From NCBI GenBank assembly GCA_003255025.1, contig QANY01004052.1:1-64000 (forward strand): a stretch of DNA of 64,000 nucleotides. Direction: 5' to 3'. The stretch comes from Datisca glomerata. Lineage: Eukaryota; Streptophyta; Magnoliopsida; Cucurbitales; Datiscaceae. Each line of letters starts with the position of its first letter. The first letter of the stretch is position 1. Made by a program: the position numbers and the translations under genes. A model generated the notes under the pieces. It saw only the letters and a list, made by a program, of their open reading frames with translations, had not been told where the DNA came from and ran no database searches. Positions 34,481 to 46,018 of the stretch are shown here, piece after piece.

Positions 34481-35837
34481 GCTTTCGTCACGTGTTGTAG
34501 AATAGTCGATCCTTAGAGGCTTGTAGAACAACTAGGAAATCTTCAGCAAATATAACATCTTCTATCTTTTCATAAAAGTATATTCGTATAAAAAAGACCT
34601 TGGCAGGAGTTATTCCTAAATAGGAAGATTATTTTAGTAGAAGAAGGAAACCTTTTATCTGACCAATGTTCGAGCGCGCGATCTTTGTCGCTGTTTCACC
34701 GAGGTGGAGGGCCGAAGACAATCGATCTTTCATTTCTCGAGCTCTTGCCCTTCATTTTTATAGGAGTATCTTTCCTTCTGAGCTTTATCTTTGCCTTAAC
34801 GGCAGGATCCCTTGAGCTCAACTAATCCTCTACGGCTGCCTGGGCGAGAGTACGGTCGACAATTCAGATTGTTAAGGTCTCTCCTAGGATTGCCCTTTCG
34901 GTGGCACGTCGATTACGGGCTCCTTTCCTATCGGTTCGGTCACTTCTCACAGAGGCTTAGGAGGAACACGCGCACGCACTTCACTGCGAGAAGCCTGGTT
35001 CTACCGAGAACTAGGGCAGAGGGGGTCTCGCGATCGTTATTGCCCTCTCACTAGGGCTTCATGTCCTATCTCGGTTCACGAGCTCTTATACCAGTTTTGG
35101 CATGGCCTTCGTCCCTCCGTTTTACTTGAGGAGGGATGTAGGATTCGGGAACTACCTGACCCAGATTCACAGTTCACCCGTGGCGGAGGATTGGTGGGGG
35201 GTTCAATATTTCAACTGGGAATGTTCTCATGCTCGTTTACCCGTGTAGTGCAGTTTTTCTTCACTTGTGTAAGAGCTTTGCAAAATCGTGGGTGGCCAAA
35301 AAAGGGCCCCAAGGAATTGAATGGAGGGTGTCCCATCGATACTTTCCTCACCCTTTCGTTGTTACTCATATGTTGCCACTGGAGGGTCCCTTAAGGGCCT
35401 TCGACTATATTTGCTACCTAACGGCTTTATTCTCATCATTCATCTTCTGGGGATGACCTCAATTAGAACCTTACAAAGGAGAACCTGGTCATCTGCCATC
35501 GAGTTTTATTTTCGTCCTGGTTTCCTCAAGCGATGACATCTCTGCAGCGAGCCTTTGAGTCGTGAGGAGGACCATTTTTGTACAAGATACCACTGCGACT
35601 TGGGCGGCGACCAACGTGTCTTTCCTTCCATTACCGATTACCTCAGACATTGCAGCCACTATTTATTTCTGATAGCAGAAGCTTTTTCCTCCATCAGGGG
35701 AAGGGGTGTGTCCTCCCTCTCATTATGAACTTCATCGGCATATGTTGTTAAACTAATCCTCTCTTTGTGGGAGAGAAAATGTTTCAAGTACTTTGGATAG
35801 GGATGAATTTGTCATCGTTCTCACACACGGAGCCAAC
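34481..35837. other. Interior of the gypsy-like element, no recognised gene
   Basis: Several plus-strand open frames of 60-80 codons (34812-35054, 35191-35536) overlap in different frames. None matches a family that I can name, and they oppose the element's polarity. A primer-site-like sequence ends the region (about 35812-35837, minus strand). Confidence 0.5.
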
Positions 35838-36430
35838 TGTTTTAGCCGAAAACTTTAACAGTACAAATGTCATCATTTCTTGTTAAATGTGGTGGTGTTG
35901 TATGTGATCTTTCCTTTCTATCGAACGTCCTCCTCTTCCTGGGTGGATCTCCTCGTGACCTCGACATCTTCAAAACACACACAAAGAATCCTAAAGGTGA
36001 AGAACTAGGGGTGATTGCCCTACCTAAAGGCCTCCAATGCTTAAGTCAGTAGATGGTCGATATTCTAGCATAAAGTCCTTAGAGAGAATGGACATACCTC
36101 TTTTGGCGATTAGGGAGAGTATTTATACCTGAGTCATCGGGGGCGTAGATAGCGTGTCGAAGAAGCATTTGTGGGACATGAAATATGTCTTGCCCTACAC
36201 TGATTGGATGGAAATGAGAGTATCTTTGACATAAAGTTAGTAATGTTGATGTATATATGAGATGACCAAGGGGAGGCTATCCTATCATCATGTTGCAACG
36301 CTTAGATCGGTTGGGCGCTCGACCATAAGAGGGATTGATTTCCTTAGTTAGCACCAGTGAGGTTACAACGGGCGAGACACGATAATGTCGAGGAAGATGA
36401 CTTTCGTTGCCACCTTTTTCTATTGGGTAT
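35838..36430 (-). repeat. 5' LTR of the gypsy-like element (shortened)
   Basis: About 590 bp collinear with 33121-33700 of the other LTR. The distal part is missing or too diverged to follow. Confidence 0.65.
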
Positions 36431-36639
36431 ACAGTGAGTCAACTCATTTGATTACTATATGTATGTTACCATTTATATATATGTAACTATGCATTTTGTC
36501 ATGTAAACAGAGATATGTTCTTAGTCACACATAGACCTCCGCACACGTGCATGAAGCGTATAAATTTACGTTAGAGAGATAAACTCTAGATCATGTAACA
36601 ACATGGCTTATTATGTGTATGAAGCTCTCAGATTTTGTC
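36431..36639. other. Spacer between the gypsy-like element and the mobile-domain remnant
   Basis: AT-rich, with no feature that I can support. Confidence 0.5.
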
Positions 36640-37510
36640 ATATTATTTATAACAGGCTTTTATAGGTTATATGGTAACCTTATCATGATATCATCCAAGC
36701 ACTTCTTGAATACTACATTATGCACACAGACATATGGCGAACTGTCTCTCCCCTCATTCACTTTCATATAGTGTTTTAAGATAACTTGGTATGATTCAAG
36801 GTGAGTCCGAGCCATGTGATACCGAAAGGTGGTTTCATGACATCGTCTTATGAGAGAGATAGAGAGAGACATGAACTATATTAAGGCGTCCGACATCAGG
36901 CATTCATTCATAGATGGGCTGAGCGTAGAACACACATTGTTGGGGAGGACGTGGATGAAGATGGATATGATAACTCACACATGTTATGGTATCAGAGAAT
37001 CACGCGGCGATACATAACTTAAGAATGAGCATTATATGATTTGATGGTATTTTTTTAATAATTTATGCAATCAATAGATTTATGGTTATTTAAAAAGTAA
37101 TAATATATACAACACTTTTTTATCTATGTAGACGGGAAACTTGGATAATATTAACAACTTGACCCTAGATGATGTTGAGTTATCTTGCATAATACATTAG
37201 ATGCGTAATGTGTGTGATACAGAAGTACATGCAATAAGACAAGAAAATTAGGCTTGTCTATCTCATTTGTCTAGAAGACATGCAATGCACACTTCATCTC
37301 AAAGAAGTCAACAAGAACCACATATGCCTCGACACGAACCATACACGTCTCAGCAAAAGCCATATACGCAACCAATCTTTTATACATTTAGAGATGAGTT
37401 AGTGACTTAACTTGGTTCCACTTCCGAGCTATGTCATCAACCTCAACACCATAGAGGAAGACGAGATATAGCTCCGGAGGAGGAGGAGGTAGGAGGCGTG
37501 CCCGAAACTT
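36640..37510 (+). pseudogene. Plant mobile domain (PMD/MAIN-like) gene remnant
   Basis: Plus-strand frames, broken by stops, read LLEYYIMHTDIWRTVSPLIHFHIVF near 36695-36770 and then FKVSPSHVIPKGG and HRWAERRTHIV near 36800-36940. This resembles the LPxYCxxGRxIWxxxxPLICFxIVE..HxPDRVxRQFG..Q core of the plant mobile domain, which is carried by many plant gypsy and MULE elements and by the MAIL/MAIN host genes. The tail near 37440-37510 is rich in Arg and Gly (RRRRR-like), as in element-borne copies. It may be cargo of the gypsy-like element next door or a separate insertion. It is not functional as read. Confidence 0.55.
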
Positions 37511-37874
37511 AAAAGGCGCTATGCTAATTTAAATACTAAAAAGGCTTAGATTAGTAAATCAAGCTTGAATGATGCGAGTTTATTTAACCTCACTACTATA
37601 AAATGGGGCTCGGATGACGGTGAAAACCCGTCATTAAAATCCCTTTAATGACGGGGATGTTACTGTCATCTATCGGACTGTCATCTAAACTCATTTTACC
37701 AAAAACCGTCATCAAAAGGTACCGCAAACAATTTGATGGTGGGAATCCCCGTTATTAAACGTGCCGCAAAAACACCTTTAATGGCAGGCAATCCCTGTCA
37801 TTATAGGTTCCGCAAAAATACCTTTAATGATGGGCAATCCCCATCATTAAAGGGTCATTTTTTTATAAAAAAAA

Positions 37875-37910
37875 TGTCATGGAAAGGCAAAAACATGCCT
37901 TTCCATGACA
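37875..37910. repeat. Subterminal hairpin of the CACTA element
   Basis: TGTCATGGAAAGGCA and TGCCTTTCCATGACA are exact 15-bp inverted repeats around AAAACA. A weaker relative occurs at 39936-39959 (TCGAGAGG and CCTCTCGA). Confidence 0.8.
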
Positions 37911-40900
37911 GTTCTTCATCCCCTCAATGTTGTCGTCACTAATATGACAGCCATTCTTTCCAGGTCTCACCTGCAAACAAAGTATTTCAATGTGCTTAAA
38001 GAACCACCAGACCACTAATATTACAAAGGTAAAAAATACTTTTCTATGACATCCCTTCATCTTCTCAATCTATGACAGTCCTTCATCTCGTCATTATTGT
38101 CACCAGACCACTAATATTACAGTCATTCTTTCCAAGTCTCACCAGACCGCTAATATTATAGCCTTTGTAATAAGAAACCTCTACTACAGGTTTCGAAGGC
38201 AATCTCATTATCCAGATGGGGGACTTTTGTAATAAGAAAGTTTTACTATAGGGAATAATAAAGGAATCTAAATGGCTCATCTACAAGAAAGACCTGAAAC
38301 TTATCATGTAGTATATTGAGTTTAGGATAGGATGATCCAATACATCCCAGATTTGCATCTTTATCATATACTGAGAAAGCAACCTACAAGATAAACACGA
38401 ATAGACATATTGATGACTTGCTGAACACATCTTATCAAGAAACAAGTAAAGCAAATTAGCATCACAAAGCCAACCTGCAACGAGAAAGCGGGGAGGGGGA
38501 GATATACAAACTTTAGCAAATATAATTTAGTAGAAATGAAAAGGAAAATTAGCGTGCAATAAAATTTATAACAATTTCTTTTAATCTCTTTCTCATTCTT
38601 TTACTTTTCCCCCTACTTTTCTTTATCTTAATTTTAATTCCCCATTAGCATAAGGTACTATGATACTATGTTATAGAAGATGCAGAAAGCAATACTTACC
38701 TTACAAATATGAGAATATAAAATAACTTTTTATGCACCACCACGCATAAATGCATTTTCCTTTATTTTTGTCAATATCAATACTATTAGATTATACAATC
38801 AGTTAGTGAAGATTTCTCATATGTCTTTTCTACTGCACAACACACCTCGGTTCAAAATATCGAAAGAGTTTCATCCACCAGGAAACTTCCAACTACATAA
38901 TCTATAAACAAGAAGGCAAGGATCATAATGAACTGAACTACGGTCTACAACTTATTTTTTCTAGCATGTTTATTTATGCATGCAATAGAGTGGACAACTT
39001 TTTGGCTTCTATTTGTACACAGCAATAGTCAAAACAAGGAATCCAATAATATAAATGCTATTGGATTCCTAATACTAGCCATATATGTAGAGTCCTTTCT
39101 TATAACTGCAACAGATTCTGAACATAGCAAATAATCAATGATGTTGTGTTCAGCACTAACATATTTGGTTTGGTTACTTTTAATCATTTTGGCACCTAAA
39201 TTACACAACTAGCTAACTTTAGACTTTTGGGAGTTTGCACAATTATTTTAAGTTTCTGGATAAGCTTATGTTGATTTTGAGTCATCATCATTTTCATCAT
39301 TTTGTAGGTGAATACAGATTCATTGCAGAGAAGAAACAACCAACAAGTTATATAAATATGATTACCTCTTGTTAGAAAGAGTTAACTAACATTTCTAAGC
39401 ATGAAATAAAATCATTCCTCACACATAAAACTGCTAGAACCCTACATCACACCAGAACTGTGTATATATTTTTAGACTTTAAAATGAATGGATGGAAAGT
39501 CCACTGCAACAAAAAATTCATCACATAACAACATATTAGAATGACTCTTTAATTTGGGGAATGGGGGATTCTAACTAGAATTTACCGAAACAAACGGATA
39601 TACACACGATTACAAGATGTTAAGTAGGATTAGATTCATCATTATGAATGGAGGAAGCTATTGTAGGCTTAAAAAGTACACTAAATGAGATGCAGGAAAA
39701 GCATGTTTAAAAAGATATTTTTGTCAGAGGATATTTCTGTTGTACATATATAATAGTCCAGTACCGGTGTATCTCCGCCGTCGAATCATATAACGTGATG
39801 TGAAGCTAAAACTATTTAACTAACCCAATTTTTGTAGTCTTTCACCCTTTAAAAGTGTTATAGTCTCTTATTAATTATATATTATTGCTATAATTAATAA
39901 AATCCTTACACATCATTTCGTTAAAAAAACTATCATCGAGAGGCAATAATACCTCTCGAGGACAGTTTTTAAAAAAAATGTCAGTGACATCTGTCCTGCA
40001 ACTCATACACAACTAATTATATTCAAAACCATCTCAGACATTTAAATGGTCTTCTAAAATTTTTTTGAAACAACTTGCAGCAAGCACCATTGAATCTTCA
40101 CTACCAAAAGTCACATAATTGGTACTCAAATCTCACAGATCTAGAGAAAACATCTGACTAATTCATCAAACCAAAAGCCCTCCAAAAACTAAACTATACT
40201 CTATATCAATCAAACAAATATCAATGACAATGACAAAAAGAAAACCCCAACACTTAATTTAAATCATACAACTAATGGTTAGCTCTTAGTTCATTACTTT
40301 GATTACTCTTCTTCATTCTACAATATTCCCCTTATATAACTTTATACATAATTCATGATTCACTCAACCTCATAAATTTACCTCTCTATGCAGTAGAAGT
40401 TACACCACCTTCAATGCTTCTTGTCTTTGTTCTTTCAAATACCCAATAAGTCTTTCAACCTGAAAAAGCAAGTGAATAATAAACTCAGTCATAAATTCAC
40501 AAGATGAGAGGGTCATGCAATATATTTATCATCAAGTATATAGTTTATTAACAGTTAATGAGCTCCTTAATAATGACAATGAGAACCATATGCAAAATTT
40601 ACCTTATGGCTTAGCTCGAAATACTTCCATCATGAGAAATGGGGTAAAATATATAGTATACTCATTCTCTGGGATCTCTATAGAAATGATTGGACTAGTC
40701 AAAGTATTTCAAATTCAAACATATGAATAAATCAATATTTTTTGGGGTTCATGCAAATTGATCAGCAAGTATCATATATCAAAAGCACCAATCCATTCCC
40801 ATCCTTTAGTTCTCTCATTTCTCTAATCCTCATCTACTTAAAGTTCTTTGCTTTTGGCTTAGATTCAAGGCAGGGGATTGCACGTTACATTTCTTCTCAC

Positions 40901-40930
40901 GCAGTTCACCCCCTTGATAAAGATAACACT

Positions 40931-41038
40931 ATGAATTATGGCCTACGAGAGATTAAACTCACCATCGTCAACCATGTTTTGCACATGAATTATGGCCTTC
41001 AAGAGATTAAACTCACCATCGTCAAATATTTTTTTTCC
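40931..41038. repeat. 54-bp tandem duplication inside the CACTA element
   Basis: ATGAATTATGGCCT followed by GAGATTAAACTCACCATCGT occurs twice, at 40931 and 40985, with few differences. Confidence 0.85.
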
Positions 41039-42345
41039 AAATAACTATCATTTATGCAAAAATCATTTCTACAACTAAAATTCAAGAATTTTAAACAAGG
41101 TTACTCCTTAATCCAACATTTAATCTTTAAGAACAACACCAAAATATTCTAAGCATCACCAAATATAACCAGTACCACAATATCAAGTTTAAACTTAAAA
41201 ATTTCACCTTCTTCTTCAAGCTCCTATAATGTTCAACAATGGAGGTTCCTATGTATTTCCCCATGCATAAAAATTAAAAGTGATTTCGTATCCGAAAGCC
41301 ACATGCGACGAATGATTAACCACTAAAACTACAAAATAGTAAGGAACCATCAAACTAAACCCAAACAATCGAGGATCATATATAAAATTTCACCATAATA
41401 TAGTGAGAGATTATGGTTTTGAAGTTGGCATCACCATTTCACCTGCAAGACAAAAAGTTTGATTTTGCTAACAACTGATTCGACGTATTATCGCATTTTA
41501 TTCTGGAAAACAGAATCCCAAATAGAAATCAAAATTAACTGAAATCAAACAAACATTGGACTGAGGGAGCCATTACAATTTCACCAAAATAACTTTCAAG
41601 GAACAGATCAGAGAATGTCCCTGCAAGAACTCTACGAAACGATGAGAGTGGGGTAACAAAATGGATATGAACACAAATAAAACACAAGTTCAACCCATGG
41701 CTAAGTCTTGCACAAATTCATAAAGTCCCCACTAATAAGAACTTAACATCAAGTGATTTGAGGAAAAGGGAAGAGAAAATAGAAAACAAGGGCTCACCAT
41801 CCTAGTGAGATGCAAAGAGGACCCACGCATCTCAGACGTGACCGAACACATCGAGCCAACGACCCTCACCTGTCGCACGCCTAACCAACTCCAGACCCTA
41901 ACCCATCAATCACGACTTAAGGGACAAAAGAAGCTCGATCTTAGAGAAAATAAAGAGAGAGAGAGAAAGAGAGATCAGGAGAGAGAGGGTGAACTCGAGA
42001 GAGGGAGAGCTTGAGAGAGAGAGATAACTCGGGTGGAGTAAACAAAATGAATGGGATTGGGTCAGGGTTTCAGGTATAAAAAATGGCATAGTTGTAATTA
42101 AATAAAACTTCATGAATAGTTATGTATCTATTACAGTGTCTCTCTCAATATCATATAACTTAAGTACATCTTTTTATGACAGTGCAAATAAAAACTATCA
42201 TGATATCTTAATCTATTATGATAGGTATGTCTTCTTAGCAAAAAATATATTTTTCCCTATTCAACGCCTGTTTTCTGATGACAGGTTTAAAGAAACTATC
42301 ATTGTAAATAAAATCCGTTGTCATCAGCCCAAAATTGTAGTAGTG

Positions 42346-44339
42346 TCTCTTAGTGAGTTAAGAATTTTATGAATAATATTGGCATCTATTATTCAGTTTG
42401 CAAACCTATAAAAACTGGAGCTATCAACTGTTGTCCTTAATATTGATCTAGTATAAAAATGTGTTAGAATTAATTAAAGAACTTAAATCATGAGTTATGA
42501 AAATGTACTTAAGCATTTGAGAAGTTGGGGCTACTGTAGTTATTGATGCTGTAGTAATTCGAATAGCTCCTGTTAGTAACTTGGCAACTTTAAATGATTT
42601 AATGACTCTCGCCTCATTTTGCATTAACTATAACCTATTGAATTAAGTTGTTGACTATCATTTTTTTTATTAACTACTTTTCCAATTCGTTGTCTATTCA
42701 ATCAATCTATATGGAAACGACACTCACTCACTACTAAATCACTTGTTTATATCGTGTAAACAGTTTGATTTTGCACAACAAGCACCTAAACACTCATGTC
42801 CATGGAGATAGACCCAAACTATAGGCACCTTCGGTCCGGATTCCTAAGTACAAAATGTACTTGGATAAACTTAAGAGTGGTCTAACATACTTGGAAAGCT
42901 CAAAAGTGGACATGTATGGCCCAATTTATGGAGGAGTGGTGCGAGGCCATGAGAACTGCAGTCTCGTTCGGATGGATGGGTATCCCATCAGGTTGAGACC
43001 CATTTCTTTAACGGGTAAGGAAAGGGACATGTCATAGGTTCTAGACCTTCTTCGTCATCTATTTTGTTTGGACGAAGATTATGCTATAGCGAAACGTCAG
43101 CTAAAGGGTGTGCATGAACACTAGTTCTTCCGGGCGACCTTTTCTCTTCTGGACGGCTCAATGCTGGCATCACCTGGCTGGTACTCGCATAACGAAGGAT
43201 CTTTTCTGCTGGGAATTTGTTCAGACGAGCACCCCTCTACCCCGAACAAACCCCTGAATTTTTTGCTATAGTCCACCCCTCTATCTTAAAATGAGATAAA
43301 ACCACTAATTCCACTCCCCTACGTCCCTAACAACTACTTTAGAGAGAGTAGAGAGCCTTGATGCTCATCAAGAACACAAAAACACGTCAAAGACACTTGA
43401 AAGCTTGAGCTTCGATCCGAATCACGACCAAAGACCCAGCACAACAAGTTGTTAGGCCAGCGGGGGTCAAAAGACTATTGGATGCTGTTACGCAACCTAA
43501 GTAGTCAAAGGCCAAGCACTCATAATTGAAGTTTATCATCGAGCATGCGAACTTAAAAACTTGTAATCTAGGATTAATGCGTTCCTAGGGTTAATAAGTA
43601 GTAGTTATTAAAGCCAAGCATGTCTAGGATTAAGCATGAGCATGAACATTAGATGGTAGAAGCATGACTAGGGTTGGTCATTGGTCAGATATGCTAAAGG
43701 GTAAGCGTGTTTGTACAATGTATGGTTGCGATTAATTGTGTTAATCACCTAGAATGTATGATTATATAGTAATCATTGAAATCAAGCCGTTAATCCTACG
43801 GTAGGAATAGTCTCACGAAAACTAAAAGGTGATTAATAAATCTTAGAGTTTAAACGATTAAGTAAATTTGAGTCATTCAAGATAATCAACTAATTTTAAG
43901 TAGGGTTGAAGATCATTAATCAACATCTCAAAATTAATTCTAGGGCTAGTGTTAATAAACATGGTAATTGTCATTGATATAGAGTTAGATTAAAATAAGT
44001 AAGTCACCTAGATAACCTAAGATGAGCTTAACAATCAAGCATACAAACCATAGTTAGGGTTATGTTTATATTAGTCCAAACAAAAGCTATTAGCTAAGCC
44101 CAACCCAAGTAATAGGGGTATCCGAGGGTGCTAATACCTTCCTTAGCTATAACCAAACCACTAACCTAAAATCTGGAGGTAATCAATGGATGTCCAACAA
44201 GTTCTTTGGTAACGGAGTCCAATCAATCGTATAAGTTGATGTCTCCATTCGATAAACACGTTTTGCAAACTTTAGGGAGCGAGTCGTGAGCGATGAATGA
44301 CTGAACTCAATTCAAATGGTTGGAAAAAAATTTGGGGGT
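42346..44339. other. Intergenic, no gene seen
   Basis: No family recognised. The text near 42700-42860 (GGAAACGACACTCACTCACTACT) is of a kind often found in leader regions of plant gypsy elements, but neither LTRs nor pol could be found. Confidence 0.4.
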
Positions 44340-46018
44340 CAGATGTCTACAAAAACCACGCAATCTCTCTAGTTTTTTTCGTTCTTCTTTTTTCTTGAAC
44401 AACAACTCCAAATTCTTATTCAAATCAAGGGGGTCTAAAATCTCCAAAAATAATTTTCTCATCATTAATGAGTTTACAAATGTAGGAAGGAAGATTATTA
44501 ATATAAAAAACACCAAAATCCTGACTAGATCTAAAAGTAGCTAGAGAGTCAGTAACTTGGTTGAGATTTCTCCTAATCCACCTAAGAACTACACCATCAA
44601 AACTGTTTTAAGTTTTGTTTCAACTCATCAACAATGTTAATCAACCTCCAATCAGGACATGGATTACCATGACCAGGAAATGCAAGTCTTGTTATCTGAT
44701 TCAATCCAAATCTTCCTCCATCCTCTAACAATAGTAAATGACAAGGCCTCTTTAATTACAATCAGTTCATCTTGCATGGGGCTGCAAGCTGAGACTTTGT
44801 TACCAAGAATGTCTACTGCTTTACCTGTCCAATCACGAGCAATAACATCAATTGAAGCAACTTTTGTGAGGAAACTAAAGGCAGCATCACAAGTTAGCTT
44901 AATGAATCCATATTCAGGAGTATCCCATTTACCCGAGACTTGCGAACTATCCTTGGACCCTCAGAAACATGAATCATATTAGCAAACCATAAGCACTGAT
45001 TAGCAGAAGCGGCTTTAATAGCCACTAAGCTAGGATCAAAATTAGCGCAGTCATAAAAAACAAGAGCATTCATGCTTTTCCAAATTTGCCAATAAAGGAA
45101 ACATAAAAGAGAGGTGGTGGAGAGACTACTATCAGGATGTTTCCTAATGTCCATTAGTCTGTCATGCACCCATGCACCAATGTTGGAATTATGAATCAAA
45201 GAACAATTTAATTGTAAGCTTGAAACATACCAAACCTTCCTGCTCCACTCGCACTCGAAGAAAAGTTGTTTAGAAGTTTCAACCTTGCTTCTGCATAGAA
45301 CATAAATATCCTCATGAAGCAGGGCTCTTCTTAACAAATTATGTTTGGTTGAGATGAAGTCATGCACCAGTCTTCATAAGAATTGTTTATCTTATTAGGA
45401 ACCTTTAATTTTCAAAGATTCTTCCGCTAGAAAGAGTTAAAAAGGTTTGAAGAGGAGCCACCCATGAGCCTGCTATGTTTCTCTCAAAAAATATCATGAT
45501 AACATGAACTGACAGAAAAAACACTATCCCTGTTGAGAGGCTAAATAAGTCTATCAGCAGAAAATAAATGCCCTTTAACACCTTTGCATATAGGCTGTCT
45601 GGATTCTGCATAATATGCCAAGCTTGTTTGGAAAGCATAGCAATATTAAAGCATTTAATCTCCCTGAACCCCAAACCACCATTAACCTTACTAGTTTGGG
45701 CCTTTAACATTGAAAACCATCTTAACCCTTGTTGATCCTTTTTTTTTGTTCCATTAAAACTTGATAATAGCTGTCTGCAGGTTGTTGCAAATCGTTTTTG
45801 ATAACTTGAAGATGATTATGACATAATTTAGGATAGCTTGAGCTATAGACTTCAGTAATATCTCCTTCCCTCCTTAGATGGGAGATTAGATTTCCAAAGA
45901 CCAGTCATAGATTCCATTTTGTCTAGAAGCAACTCAAAGATATCTACTTTATACTTACCCCAGTCAGTTAGCAGACCAAGGTAATTACTGTGGTCCGTAG
46001 CAATAGGAGTACCTAAAA

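Larger units (their letters stand above)
33121..36430 (-). mobile_element. Non-autonomous LTR retrotransposon (gypsy-like LARD)
   Basis: Two related direct repeats start TGTTTTAGC(T/C)(A/G)AAAACTT at 33121 and 35838 and stay collinear for about 550 bp (shared CAAACGTCCTCCTCTTC-like, ATGCTTAAGTCAGTAGATG, CGCTCG). Next to the right copy, the minus strand reads GTTGGCTCCGTGTGTGAGAA, like the TTGGCGCCGTCTGTGGGAA primer site of many plant gypsy elements. A G-rich tract (CTGGGGGCAGC) precedes the left copy on the minus strand. The right copy is therefore the 5' LTR and the element points left. The ~2-kb interior has no recognisable gag or pol; its local GC content is higher than that of the surroundings. 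Confidence 0.8.
37591..42345. mobile_element. Non-autonomous CACTA element
   Basis: Left end CACTACTATAAAATGGGGCT at 37591. The right end, read on the minus strand from 42345, is CACTACTACAATTTTGGGCT. Both start with the CACTA signature and continue with related subterminal GATGAC motifs. The 3-bp flanks are CCT and TCT, a possible target duplication with one change. The subterminal parts repeat TGACGG / CCGTCAT motifs and hairpins (for example 37875-37910). The 4.75-kb interior contains no TNP1/TNP2 transposase that I can recognise, so it depends on another element for movement. Confidence 0.85.

Noticed and set aside
34812..35536. Plus-strand frames inside the gypsy-like element as genes
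   Set aside because: Short, overlapping in different frames, opposite to the element's polarity, and no recognisable domain.
41805..42113. Open frames on both strands near the CACTA right end
   Set aside because: They pass through a GA-rich stretch (41950-42025); Arg/Glu-rich and Ser/Leu-rich composition comes from the repeat.
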